Shown here in pieces: positions 44,939 through 53,530 of a stretch of DNA of 64,000 nt. The notes under the pieces were generated by a model. That model was not told the DNA's origin. It worked only from the letters and a program-made list of their open reading frames with translations, and searched no databases. A program made the translations under genes and the position numbers. The first letter of the stretch is position 1; each line of letters begins with the position of its first letter. The DNA lies in contig CAIXGW010000018.1 in NCBI GenBank assembly GCA_903919145.1, forward strand, positions 1 through 64,000, in the 5' to 3' direction. Source of the DNA: an uncultured Myxococcales bacterium (GTDB lineage: Bacteria; Myxococcota_A; UBA9042).

Positions 44939-46066
44939 GTGAGCCCCATTCCCACCATGGACAGCCGTGCGCAACGGCAGCGCCTGCGCGAGCTGCGCGA
45001 ACGCGCCGACTATCTGGACAGCACCGGTGCGGCCCTGTTGCGCAAGTACGGAAAGACTTTGCGAGAAGACGTACGGCTGCTGATGCAGGACCAGCTGGCG
45101 ACCCTGCGCAGCGCGCGCACGGCTGCAGGTGCTGAAGCCCAGCCCGAGGCCATCGAGCGGCTCGATCGCGCCGTCACAGCCCTTGACGAGTCGCTGCACT
45201 TGCACCTAGGGGCGTTCCGCAAGTCGCCGACCCGCGAATACGTAGAGGCCATTGTGTGGGCCGCGGTGCTGACCATTGGCATTCGCGCGTTTGTCTTTGA
45301 GGCTTTCAAGATCCCAACCGGATCGATGATTCCGACGCTGCAGATCCACGACCACCTGTTTGTCAACAAGTTTCTGTATGGGCTGAAGATTCCCTTTACC
45401 CGCATCAAGTTCTTGGCGCTGCGCGACCCCGCGCCGGGCGAAGTGGTGGTCTTTGAGTACCCCTACGACGATGACGCCGACTCGACCGGCAAGGATCTGA
45501 TCAAGCGCGTCGTTGCCGGGCCGGGAGACAAGGTGCGGATGGCCGACAATGTCTTGCATCTGAACGGTAAACCCGTCAAGCGGTGGATCCTGAATCCGGC
45601 GGGCTCGTGTGGGCAAGAAAGCTCTAGTGGCCGCAGCTGCCGCATCGCCCGCGAGTGCATCGGCGGCCAGATCTTTACCACCCAGCACCACGTGGCCACC
45701 CAGCCCGAGCAATTTGAGGTCGACAACACCTCTGACTGGCCCTGGGCCGACCGCTGCTCTCACAAGCAGTGGCACCAGTGCTACGGGCCGCACGCCCTGC
45801 TATACGGGCTGCCAGAGAATCGCGCCTTCCCCGACTTTGAAGTCCCCCCCGGTCACCTGCTGGTCATGGGAGACAACCGCGACAATTCCAAAGACGGGCG
45901 CTTCTTTGGCCTGGTGCCGATGGATACCGTCAAGGGCAAGGCGGGCATCCGCTGGTGGGCCTTTACCGACGACTGGTTCAAGCCCAATGTCGAGCGAATG
46001 TTCACCTTTGTCCATGACGAGCAAGCCCCTGACGGCGACTGCAGCAAGTGGGAGCCCAAGCCGTGA
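44939..46066 (+). CDS. lepB: Signal peptidase I
   Basis: 375 residues from GTG 44939, chosen because AAGGAG lies 6 nt upstream; ATG 44957 is too far from it. An N-terminal coiled segment of about 100 residues precedes the transmembrane helix (YVEAIVWAAVLTIGIRAFVFE). Box B catalytic Ser lies in KIPTGSMIPTLQIHDHLFVN, the general-base Lys in DLIKRVVAGPGD, and box E in GDNRDNSKDGRFFG. Cleaves Sec/Tat signal peptides on the periplasmic side, fitting the many exported proteins here. The insert before box E carries about six Cys (CGQESSSGRSCRIAREC). First gene of an operon with pyrR and pyrB. Confidence 0.96.
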   Translation: MSPIPTMDSRAQRQRLRELRERADYLDSTGAALLRKYGKTLREDVRLLMQDQLATLRSARTAAGAEAQPEAIERLDRAVTALDESLHLHLGAFRKSPTREYVEAIVWAAVLTIGIRAFVFEAFKIPTGSMIPTLQIHDHLFVNKFLYGLKIPFTRIKFLALRDPAPGEVVVFEYPYDDDADSTGKDLIKRVVAGPGDKVRMADNVLHLNGKPVKRWILNPAGSCGQESSSGRSCRIARECIGGQIFTTQHHVATQPEQFEVDNTSDWPWADRCSHKQWHQCYGPHALLYGLPENRAFPDFEVPPGHLLVMGDNRDNSKDGRFFGLVPMDTVKGKAGIRWWAFTDDWFKPNVERMFTFVHDEQAPDGDCSKWEPKP

Positions 46067-46602
46067 ACCTCGACCGCAGCAACTTGGAACAGATCCTGCG
46101 CCAACTGGCTGACGAAGTCCTGGCCTTGCGCTGGACCGGCGCCGCACCTGACGAAAGGGTGATGCCTTGGCTGATCGGAATCCGCAGCGGTGGCGCGGTG
46201 GTGGCCCAGGAGCTGGCCGCTGTGCTGGCCCTGACAGAGGGCGAGCGGCCGCTGGTGGGTGCCTTGGACTGCTCGCTGTACCGCGACGACACTTGGCTGC
46301 GCGGCCCGCGGCTGGTCGAAGGCCAGACTTCGCTGCCCGGCGACCCCACGGGCCAAAGAATCCTGTTGGTTGACGACGTGTTGGCTAGCGGTCGCACGGT
46401 GCGGGCGGCCATGGCGGTCCTGGCTGACCTGGGGCGGCCCAAGGCGGTGGCCCTGGCGGTGCTGCTGGACCGCGGCGGCCGCGAGCTGCCTATTCAGCCC
46501 GACGCGGTGGGGCTGCGGGTGCAGGTCGAGCCCCACCAGAGCTTGCGGCTGCTGACCGACGGCCATGGCCGCATGGAGCGCGTGGTCACCCAGCCCAACT
46601 AG
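46063..46602 (+). CDS. pyrR: PyrR bifunctional pyrimidine regulator / uracil phosphoribosyltransferase
   Basis: 179 residues from GTG 46063, overlapping the lepB stop in a GTGA. PRPP-binding motif RILLVDDVLASGRTVRAAM, and IGIRSGGAVVAQELA and RDD near the flexible loop, as in PyrR. In Gram-positive bacteria it binds pyr mRNA and has uracil phosphoribosyltransferase activity. Here no attenuator-like terminator was seen before pyrB, so the regulatory role is uncertain. 68 nt before pyrB. Confidence 0.9.
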   Translation: MNLDRSNLEQILRQLADEVLALRWTGAAPDERVMPWLIGIRSGGAVVAQELAAVLALTEGERPLVGALDCSLYRDDTWLRGPRLVEGQTSLPGDPTGQRILLVDDVLASGRTVRAAMAVLADLGRPKAVALAVLLDRGGRELPIQPDAVGLRVQVEPHQSLRLLTDGHGRMERVVTQPN

Positions 46603-46670
46603 GGAAGATCAAGCCATCCGCTCTTGACTGCCCATCCCCGCCGCGGTGGCGGCGCCCAGGAGGCCCCCAG

Positions 46671-47633
46671 ATGCTGCCCCAGCCGTCGGCGACCGTGCCG
46701 CCCCTGCAATTGCGCCACCTGCTGGCGCTAGAGACGCTCAGCGCCGAGCAGATCACTGCCCTCTTGGACCTGGCGGCGGAGATGAAGTCCGTCAACCAGC
46801 GGACGGTCAAGAAGCTGCCAACCCTGCGCGGGATCACGGTTCTGTCTTTCTTTGTCGAGTCGTCTACCCGCACCCGCATGAGCTTTGAGCTGGCGGCCAA
46901 GCGGCTGTCGGCCGACACGATGACCTTTACGGCTTCCAGCTCTTCCCTGTCCAAAGGCGAGACGCTGCTGGACACCGCCTTGAACTTGCAGGCGATGGGG
47001 CCTGACATTGTGGTGCTGCGCCACAACCGCTCCGGCGCTGCGCAATTCCTGGCCGAGTGCATTGGCTGCAGCATCGTCAACGCCGGCGATGGCGCCCACG
47101 AACACCCGACCCAGGGCCTGCTGGATGCCTTTACCCTGCGAGACAAGCTGGGCGACCTGCGCGGGCGAAAAATCGCCATCATCGGCGACATTGCCCACAG
47201 CCGGGTGGCCCGCTCTAACCTGTGGTGCCTGACCAAGCTCGGCGCAGAGGTGCACCTGGCAGGCCCCGCGACGATGATCCCTCCTGGAATCGAAGAGCTG
47301 GGCTGTGTGGCCCACCGCCGCGTCGAGCCCGCCCTAGAAGGGGCCGACGCCGTGATGATGCTGCGCATCCAGCGCGAGCGGCAGGGCAATGACCTGTTTC
47401 CCAATGCCCATGAATACCACCGGTTCTTTGGTCTAGATGCCGAGCGCCTGCAGCTGGCCCAGCCGGGCGCATGGGTGCTGCACCCCGGGCCGATGAACCG
47501 CGGCGTTGAAATCAGTGCGGACGTGGCCGACGGACCGCAGTCGGTGATCCTGGAGCAGGTCGAAAACGGCGTGGCGGTGCGGATGGCGGTGCTCTACGCC
47601 GTGGCCGCGACGCGCGGGCTGAACCCAGCGTGA
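46671..47633 (+). CDS. pyrB: Aspartate carbamoyltransferase, catalytic subunit
   Basis: 320 residues from ATG 46671 with AGGAGG upstream. Second step of UMP synthesis: carbamoyl phosphate plus aspartate to N-carbamoyl-aspartate. Carbamoyl-phosphate loop SSTRTRMSFELAAKRL, the 80s-type loop SSSLSKGETLLDT, HEHPTQGLLDAFTLRDKLG and the C-terminal HPGPMNRGVEI are intact. No regulatory pyrI nearby; paired instead with a dihydroorotase-like gene 7 nt downstream, as in the class-A ATCase of pseudomonads and relatives. Confidence 0.97.
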   Translation: MLPQPSATVPPLQLRHLLALETLSAEQITALLDLAAEMKSVNQRTVKKLPTLRGITVLSFFVESSTRTRMSFELAAKRLSADTMTFTASSSSLSKGETLLDTALNLQAMGPDIVVLRHNRSGAAQFLAECIGCSIVNAGDGAHEHPTQGLLDAFTLRDKLGDLRGRKIAIIGDIAHSRVARSNLWCLTKLGAEVHLAGPATMIPPGIEELGCVAHRRVEPALEGADAVMMLRIQRERQGNDLFPNAHEYHRFFGLDAERLQLAQPGAWVLHPGPMNRGVEISADVADGPQSVILEQVENGVAVRMAVLYAVAATRGLNPA

Positions 47634-47640
47634 GGAAATC

Positions 47641-48936
47641 ATGAGCCATACCCCTGACCTGCTGATCGTCGGTGGCCAGATCTACCAGCCCGGCATCGGC
47701 CTTGGCCCGGTGAGCGACCTGCGGGTGCGCGGCGGCAAGATCGTCGAGCTCGGCTCCGGCCTTGCACCCGCCGGCGAGCAGGTGGTGGACGCCAGCGGCT
47801 GCCTGGTCTGCGGCGGCCTGGTCGACCTGCGGGCCACCAGCGGCGAGCCCGGCAACGAGCCAGACGAAGACCTGTGCAGCCTGTCAGAGACTGCGGCGGC
47901 CGGTGGCTTTGTGGCGGTGGTCGTTGGCCCCGAGACCCTGCCCGCCAATGACGACCACGCCGTCACCGAGCTGGTGGTGCGCCGCACCCGCGAGTACGGC
48001 ATCTGCGAAGTGCTGCCGATGGGCGCCCTGTCTGAGCGGCTGCGCGGCGAATCCTTGGCGCCTATGGGCGAAATGGCCGAGGCGGGCGCGGTGATGTTTG
48101 GCGACGGCGACCGCCCGGTGGGCAATTCGCGGCTGCTGCGCCGGGCCATGGAGTACGCGCGCAGCTTTGACCGGCCGATCTGCACCCAGCCCCTGGACGC
48201 GGTGCTCGCCGCCGGCGGCGTCATGCACGAAGGGGTCTGGTCGACCCGCTTGGGTCTGGCAGGCAGCGCCGCAGCCGCCGAACACATTGCGGTGGCGCGC
48301 GACATTGCCATCGCCCAGCTGACGGGCGGCCGCCTGCACCTGGCGCGGATCAGCAGCCGCCGATCCGTAGAGCTGGTCCGGCAGGCCAAGCAGGCCGGGG
48401 TGGCGGTGACGTGCGCCGTGACTCAGTGGCACTTGCGGCTGACGGCCGCTGCGCTGGCGCAGTACGACAGCAACCTCAAGCTGGTGGCGCCCTTGCGCGA
48501 CGAAGAGGACCGCCGCGCCCTGCTGGCCGGCCTGCGCGACGGCACCATCGACGCCATCTGCAGCGATCACATGCCGGTCGGAACGGCCGACAAGCAGGTG
48601 GAATTTGACGAGGCCAAGCCTGGGGCCATTGGCCTGCAGACGGCGTGGAGTCTAGTGCAGCAGTGCGTCGACGCCGGAGAGCTGCCGGTCGCGGTGGCGT
48701 TGGCGGCGCTGGTCGACGCGCCGCGGGCCATCCTGAGGCTGCCGGCCGCCGATCTGGTGCCGGGCCGCAGCGCCACGCTGGTGATTCTGGATCCCGCCGC
48801 TACCTGGACGCTGGACCAGCGCAGCAGCCGCAGCAAGAGCCAGAACTCGGTGCTGTGGGGCACCCAGCTGCGCGGACAGGCCCGCTTGACCCTATTGCGC
48901 GGGCGCATTACCTGGCACGCTGACGGGCCGCGCTAA
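47641..48936 (+). CDS. Dihydroorotase-like protein, probably non-catalytic (PyrC'/PyrX type)
   Basis: 431 residues, ATG 47641, 7 nt after pyrB. Amidohydrolase/dihydroorotase fold by length and order: PDLLIVGGQIYQPG start, AGC-x-VCGGLVDLRATSGEPGNE, a middle barrel, ICSDHMPVG near 303 and GRSATLVILDP near the end. The metal-binding D-x-H-x-H of active enzymes is replaced by VDLRATSG, so both first-strand His are missing; other metal His are also hard to find. Matches the inactive DHOase that builds the dodecameric ATCase core in pseudomonads. A separate active dihydroorotase would be needed elsewhere. Confidence 0.88.
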   Translation: MSHTPDLLIVGGQIYQPGIGLGPVSDLRVRGGKIVELGSGLAPAGEQVVDASGCLVCGGLVDLRATSGEPGNEPDEDLCSLSETAAAGGFVAVVVGPETLPANDDHAVTELVVRRTREYGICEVLPMGALSERLRGESLAPMGEMAEAGAVMFGDGDRPVGNSRLLRRAMEYARSFDRPICTQPLDAVLAAGGVMHEGVWSTRLGLAGSAAAAEHIAVARDIAIAQLTGGRLHLARISSRRSVELVRQAKQAGVAVTCAVTQWHLRLTAAALAQYDSNLKLVAPLRDEEDRRALLAGLRDGTIDAICSDHMPVGTADKQVEFDEAKPGAIGLQTAWSLVQQCVDAGELPVAVALAALVDAPRAILRLPAADLVPGRSATLVILDPAATWTLDQRSSRSKSQNSVLWGTQLRGQARLTLLRGRITWHADGPR

Positions 48937-48999
48937 GTAGCGGTCGCCAAACCTGCCGGTCGCATGGCCGCACCTCCGACCGACCCAGCGTAGGCGACC

Positions 49000-49113
49000 C
49001 TAGCGGTGTTTCTGCGGAATGGCCCCAACGATCAGGTGCATGGTCAACCCCGCGGTCGCCAGCGCCAGCCCTACTCCTGCCCCGATCGTCCCAATGAGGA
49101 TTGCTACTTCCAT
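49000..49113 (-). CDS. 37-residue membrane peptide
   Basis: ATG 49113 is preceded by GGAGGGCG at good distance, and the frame runs to TAG at 49000-49002. The peptide is MEVAILIGTIGAGVG, then LALATAGLTMHLIVGA, ending IPQKHR. It is one Gly-rich transmembrane helix with a basic end. Lies 150 nt after the radical SAM gene on the same strand. Could be a small membrane protein, a phage-holin-like or bacteriocin-like peptide, or a maturation substrate; sequence alone does not tell. Confidence 0.5.
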   Translation of the reverse strand: MEVAILIGTIGAGVGLALATAGLTMHLIVGAIPQKHR

Positions 49114-49185
49114 GACGCCCTCCGATCCAGCCTAGCCCGTTTCAACCTGGGGCCAGCGTAGATCGGCGTCGCGGACGCGCAAGAA

Positions 49186-49214
49186 AATAACCGATCGCAA
49201 TCAACGACCTGCAA
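49186..49214 (-). promoter_or_regulatory. Possible promoter for the 37-residue peptide
   Basis: On the minus strand TTGCAG (49214-49209) and GTTATT (49191-49186) are 17 nt apart, about 73 nt before the peptide start. Weak -10. Confidence 0.3.
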
Positions 49215-49263
49215 GATGTGGCTGGGATTGCCGGTGCCAACCAAGCCCCAGGTGCGACAGACG

Positions 49264-51009
49264 CTAGAGGTCGCGCTGGGCCATCTGCGGATCCGCATAG
49301 TTTCCGCGCAGGACGAGGGCGATGGCGAGGTTCAGGTCCGCGAGTGCCTCGCGATCCACCCCAGGTGCGCTGTGGCGCAAACACGGCCGCCAGCGACCGG
49401 CTGCGTCGCGCTCAGTCACCACATCGACGCTGACCCGCAACTCGCCCTGCCGCCAGATCAAGCTGGCGTGCGGCCCTGCCCGCTCCGGCAGCCATGAGCC
49501 GAGCTGCCGCCCACCGAGCAACTGCCGCCACTGCGCAGCCGTGCCTTCGGCCTGGAGTCGTTGCTGGGCTTGCTTGCGCTCCTGCGCCTGCTGGGACTGC
49601 GCTTGCCGAAAGGCGGCCCCAAGGTCGGAGCCTGCCGGCTGCGCCGTTCCTAGAGCCTTGGCGATAGCTCTAAGACCTTGCCACAGGGGCTCTGGGCTGG
49701 GCGCGACGGCTGGCAGCGGTCCCAGCAGCTCCACTTCCCAGCGGTCGGCGCGCGCAACCCACCATCCCGACCTTCGCGGCGGTCGCCCGGCCCTGCGCAA
49801 GGCGGCGCGCCATGGGCCGATCTGCACCTCGACCTCGCCGCCGCGGTCATCCACCTGGAGGACCCTTACTTCGCTCAGGCCGCTCAGCGGGCCTGCCGCC
49901 AGCAGGGCAAAGTGGTGGCCCGCGCGGTCCGACTCCCAAAGCTGCGCGGCCGTCACCGGTGCAAACTCGCCATCTCCATAGAATTGCCGATACTTGTCAA
50001 ACACGCCTGAGCACTGGCTGTCAAACACGCAGCTCGCGCAGGCCGCGGGCTTGCCCTTGTCGGTGCGCTTGTCTAGATACTTGTCAAATCCCTGCTGGGT
50101 ATTGCCCTGGCCGTCGGCGGCAACCGTCACCGTGTCCTGGCCGTCGTGGTGGATCCGGTGGCTGACGGGCAGAGCCGTGCAATAGGGCACGTTGCCAAAG
50201 TTGAGGTCCCAGTGCGGGCCGAGCTGGGCATCGACCTGCTGGGACAATCCTTGAAAAAACGGGGCCATCTCGGTGTAGCGCGCCATCATGGCCCGTAGCT
50301 CGGCATCGCTGCGGTCGCCGGCGTCGCGCGGCCTGACCATGTCCAGGTGCAGATTTTCCAAGCCAAACTGCTGACACACGCTGGCCAAGGCCGGCACCGA
50401 GCGATAATTGCTCTCTACCACACACATATTGCCCGACAGGCGACTGCCCACCCGCTGCAGCTCGGCCATGCTGTCAAGAATCCGCTTCCACGAACCGCTG
50501 TTGAGCGTGGTCGCGTCGTGGCAAGCCTCGTCACCGCCCTGTAGCGAAAACCGCCACAGCACGCGCTTGCGGTGGGCCGGCCCCAGCCGCTGCAGCAGCT
50601 CCATGACCCGCTGGCGGAAGCTGGCTCGCGGGGTCATCACGCCGTTGGTAAAGATCACCACCTCGTCAAAGCCAAGCGCCACCGCTTCCGCCAAGACCTC
50701 GGCAAAGGACCGTTGAATGGTCGGCTCGCCCCCCAGCAAGGTAATGCGCTGGGCGCCAGTGGCGCGAGCTGCGCGGATCTCAGCAAGAATCGGCTCGGCC
50801 GCCAGCTGCGGTGCCCGCCCCTGCTCGGAAAGCTGGCCGGATACGCAGAAGACGCAGCGGTTGTTGCACAGGTGGCCGAGCTGGACCTCGACCTGGCGCT
50901 GAGGCTGGGATGGCGGCAAGTCGTGCAATTGGAGGCCCCCGTTCAGCTGACAGCATAGCGTGCGGGCGGAGCATCCAAAAGACACTCCTTCAAACCACCT
51001 CAAGAACAA
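49264..51009 (-). CDS. Radical SAM protein with SPASM-like second Cys cluster
   Basis: 581 residues if started at TTG 51009; later in-frame starts (GTG near 50985, TTG near 50928) are possible. The CxxxCxxC [4Fe-4S] motif is CNNRCVFC (Cys48, 52, 55), followed by ITLLGGEPTIQRSF and VVIFTNGVMTPRASF, the standard TIM-barrel SAM-binding order. Near 325-350, CASCVFDSQCSGVFDKY resembles a SPASM/twitch cluster, and GDGEFAPV follows as in radical SAM proteins of this branch. The last 200 residues form a domain I do not recognise, with a Gln/Ala coiled segment. Likely a peptide or protein modifier; substrate unknown. Confidence 0.87.
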   Translation of the reverse strand: MFLRWFEGVSFGCSARTLCCQLNGGLQLHDLPPSQPQRQVEVQLGHLCNNRCVFCVSGQLSEQGRAPQLAAEPILAEIRAARATGAQRITLLGGEPTIQRSFAEVLAEAVALGFDEVVIFTNGVMTPRASFRQRVMELLQRLGPAHRKRVLWRFSLQGGDEACHDATTLNSGSWKRILDSMAELQRVGSRLSGNMCVVESNYRSVPALASVCQQFGLENLHLDMVRPRDAGDRSDAELRAMMARYTEMAPFFQGLSQQVDAQLGPHWDLNFGNVPYCTALPVSHRIHHDGQDTVTVAADGQGNTQQGFDKYLDKRTDKGKPAACASCVFDSQCSGVFDKYRQFYGDGEFAPVTAAQLWESDRAGHHFALLAAGPLSGLSEVRVLQVDDRGGEVEVQIGPWRAALRRAGRPPRRSGWWVARADRWEVELLGPLPAVAPSPEPLWQGLRAIAKALGTAQPAGSDLGAAFRQAQSQQAQERKQAQQRLQAEGTAAQWRQLLGGRQLGSWLPERAGPHASLIWRQGELRVSVDVVTERDAAGRWRPCLRHSAPGVDREALADLNLAIALVLRGNYADPQMAQRDL

Positions 51010-51044
51010 AGGTTTTATCTAGACTGCCAGGACCGTCTCGGCCG

Positions 51045-51518
51045 CTACCGGCGTGCAGCCTGCCACGCCTCAATCGCCGAGCGGTGCGGGGCGCTGGGTC
51101 GCCGGGTGGTGACCTGCTCCCACGCCTCCTCCAAGGTCATCTGATAGTGGGCCATCAGGAAAGCGATCGCCACGCTGGGCGAGCGGTTGACGCCAGCCGA
51201 GCAGTGCAGATAGACCCGGTGCCCACCGCGGTGCAGCTCCTGAACAGCGGCCACGGCTCCATCGAGCCCCGCGGCCAGGGCCTTGAGGTCAAAGTCGCGG
51301 ATGGGCACGCGCTGGCAAGACAAGCCTTGGCCAACCAAGAACTTCCACAGCAGCGGCCATGACATGCCCAGGCTGGTCAGATCCTCATCGGTCTGAACGC
51401 TGATCACCGCCGTGAAGCCGGCGACCTTGAGCGCGCGGATCCTCTCTGGCGTGTTGGGGCACGGACCGACACTCAGCCGGTCAAACACTTCGTGAAAGTC
51501 AAAATCGCTGGCGGCCAT
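51045..51518 (-). CDS. Dual-specificity (tyrosine) protein phosphatase
   Basis: 157 residues from ATG 51518, 5 nt after the preceding stop. Catalytic P-loop HCSAGVNRS with Cys106 and Arg112 (CX5R), general-acid Asp in the IRDFDLKALAAGL loop, and the DUSP-type opening DRLSVGPCPNT. Soluble phosphatase for Tyr/Ser/Thr-phosphate or another phosphate ester. Sits between a PEGA-like membrane protein and the radical SAM gene. Confidence 0.9.
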   Translation of the reverse strand: MAASDFDFHEVFDRLSVGPCPNTPERIRALKVAGFTAVISVQTDEDLTSLGMSWPLLWKFLVGQGLSCQRVPIRDFDLKALAAGLDGAVAAVQELHRGGHRVYLHCSAGVNRSPSVAIAFLMAHYQMTLEEAWEQVTTRRPSAPHRSAIEAWQAARR

Positions 51519-51523
51519 GGCGC

Positions 51524-52471
51524 TCAGAACCGCAGGCCCAAGCTCGCCACCGCGCCGCCCTGCAGCCGGGCGATCTTGACGTCGTAGCGCACGTCCTTGA
51601 TCGGCGCCGCCTCATCCAAGGTGTGCTTGAGCATAATGGTGCCGCCCACAAAACCCGCGGCGCCAAGGCCTAGCAGCGACCAGCGGGTGACGTCGCCGCC
51701 AAACTCGTCATAGCTGCCAAGGGCGTCCAGGGCGATCGCCGCCACGACCAGCGCGCCGCCACCCAGGATCGCCGCATAGGCGTAGGTCTTCTTGCCGCCG
51801 TAGTCGTAGGACTCCAGCTGGGGAGCCACCGTGGCAGTCTTGCCGGCGATCACGGTGACGTCGCCCTTCTGGCCAAAGTGACCAGGGCGCTGTACCACCA
51901 GGCTGTGCGCACCCGGCTCAAGCTCTACGGTGAACTTGCCTTCCTGGCCCTCCACATCCTTGCCGCCCACCGTCACGTCGGCGTCCGCTGGCACCTGAAT
52001 GACCACTGTGCCGCGGCTGCGCACCGCCAGCTTGGCCTCGCCACCGGGAGCCACATCGACGGTGGAGTCAGAGACCTTTTTGCCGCCCTTGGTCTGCACG
52101 CTGACCTGCACCGAGCCGCTGGCCACTTCAACGCTGTTGTCGCCCTTCTTGAGGCCGATCATCCGCGGCTCGCTGCCCGGCGCCCGCACTTCGGCGACCA
52201 GGTCATCGGCGTCGGCCTGGATGATGAGCTTGCCTGGCGCAGCCACCACCGGTGGAGCCGGCGCCGCCGGCGGGGTCTCTGCGGCCGGCGGGCGATCGGC
52301 GGGGGGGGCAGCCTCACCGGCGGGAGCCGCCTCTGCGGCGGGGGTTGCCGGCGGCGGGCGGTCGGCGGGAGCCTGGGCCCAAGCGCCCATCGGCGTCACG
52401 GCCAGGGCGGTCGCCACCGCAGTGCTGAGGGCCAGACGGAAGGGCGGCAGCGAAGAAAAGGAAACGCGCAT
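51524..52471 (-). CDS. Exported PEGA-like protein with Pro/Ala linker
   Basis: 315 residues from ATG 52471. Signal peptide about 1-33 (ending GAWAQA). Residues about 34-80 are a Pro/Ala/Glu linker with repeats of APPADRPPAAE. Residues about 80-215 hold beta modules (LIIQADADDLVAEVRAPG, GTVVIQVPADADVTVGGKDV, FTVELEPGAHSLVVQRPGH), typical of PEGA. Two transmembrane helices follow near 228-270. Probably anchored in the envelope by its C-terminal helices. Confidence 0.75.
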   Translation of the reverse strand: MRVSFSSLPPFRLALSTAVATALAVTPMGAWAQAPADRPPPATPAAEAAPAGEAAPPADRPPAAETPPAAPAPPVVAAPGKLIIQADADDLVAEVRAPGSEPRMIGLKKGDNSVEVASGSVQVSVQTKGGKKVSDSTVDVAPGGEAKLAVRSRGTVVIQVPADADVTVGGKDVEGQEGKFTVELEPGAHSLVVQRPGHFGQKGDVTVIAGKTATVAPQLESYDYGGKKTYAYAAILGGGALVVAAIALDALGSYDEFGGDVTRWSLLGLGAAGFVGGTIMLKHTLDEAAPIKDVRYDVKIARLQGGAVASLGLRF

Positions 52472-52663
52472 GGTGGTCAGGCCTTTGGCGCCACAAACTG
52501 GCGGCTAAAGCAGAGGAAAGGGGCACACGGGCGCGGCGACCTGCAGATCAGGCGGCCGGGCAGAAGATAGCGTGCTCAAGACGCTGGGCAGGGAGCTGCA
52601 GGTGTGGACCTGGATCTCGGGCCTCCAGGCCGGGCGGCTCGCCTGGCACCTCTCTATGCAAGA

Positions 52664-53296
52664 TCATGCAGTTGGCGAGGCTTGCGACCCCGGAGGGCGC
52701 CGCGCTGCAATGATCGATCCGCGCTTGGACAATCGCTCGGCCAAGTCAGCCAACCCCGGCTGAGCCGAGAGATCCAACCCGAATCGCTCCAGGATTGTCA
52801 ACGGCTGGGTCAGCGCCAGGTCGGCTGGACTGAGCGCATCGCCCACCAACCACTGCCGACCGCCCAGCAACTGCTCAAAAACTTCAAGCATGGCCTGGAT
52901 CTTGGCCGTCTCCTGGCGGTACACCTTCAGATCCCATTGATCGGCGGTCTTGCCGCCAACCTCGCGATCAAGGCGAATCAGGGCCGGCAGCAACGCCTCG
53001 TCGATCAGATCCTCGGTCATCGACACCCGGGCCGCCTGCAGCGGATCGGCAGGCACCAGCGGGGTGCCGGGGGCAATCGCATCGACAAAGCGGATGATCG
53101 TGCGCGAGCCAAAGATCGGCCGGCCCTTGTCTGTAACCCAGATCGGCAGCTTGCCAAGGGGGTTGAGGCTGAAAAGCTCTGGCGGCGGCGCGCCGCGGTC
53201 GACCAGATTGCTGCTGTAGGCAACCTCGCGCTCTACCAGGAAGGCGCGAACGCGAAAGCAATAAGGGCAGTCAAAGTAGTGGTACAAAGTTGGCAT
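52664..53296 (-). CDS. Glutathione S-transferase/glutaredoxin-like protein
   Basis: 210 residues from ATG 53296 with GGAG upstream. N-terminal thioredoxin fold with CPYC (Cys10, Cys13), LNPLGKLPIWV and FGSRTIIRFVD, as in glutaredoxin-2/GST-N proteins. C-terminal helical GST domain (WLVGDALSPADLALTQPL). Cytoplasmic thiol-disulfide exchange or glutathione conjugation. Isolated, minus strand. Confidence 0.9.
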   Translation of the reverse strand: MPTLYHYFDCPYCFRVRAFLVEREVAYSSNLVDRGAPPPELFSLNPLGKLPIWVTDKGRPIFGSRTIIRFVDAIAPGTPLVPADPLQAARVSMTEDLIDEALLPALIRLDREVGGKTADQWDLKVYRQETAKIQAMLEVFEQLLGGRQWLVGDALSPADLALTQPLTILERFGLDLSAQPGLADLAERLSKRGSIIAARRPPGSQASPTA

Positions 53297-53456
53297 GGCA
53301 GCTCCGGCGCCCGCTCGGTGGCGGCCCAAGCATGCCAGCATCCTTGCAGGTCGCCAACCGGGGGGGTAGCCGGCAACAGCAAATGCCCAGCCACAGCGGC
53401 TGACGCGCTACCTGCGCTTCTCGCGTGAAGAAATGCGGCTTGGCCCGTGCTTTGGG

Positions 53457-53485
53457 TTGCTCCCCACTCGCGCGCCTCGTAATCT
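53457..53485 (+). promoter_or_regulatory. Possible sigma-70-like promoter
   Basis: TTGCTC (53457-53462) and TAATCT (53480-53485) with 17-nt spacing, 45 nt before ATG 53531. Confidence 0.35.
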
Positions 53486-53530
53486 GTGCGATTGGGCGGG
53501 GCGAGCGCTGCTGCAAATTGGAGGCTGTGC

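Noticed and set aside
42146-45205. 1019-residue minus-strand open frame opposite the giant lipoprotein
   Set aside because: Runs across the strong terminator and into lepB, is Val/Ala/Asp-rich without motifs, and mirrors the CTDC repeats and MAM-like region.
50780-50974. ATG with an excellent AAGGAG site inside the start of the radical SAM gene
   Set aside because: It opens a 64-residue Pro/Arg/Ala frame out of phase with the CxxxCxxC frame; taken as chance, though it leaves the true radical SAM start uncertain.
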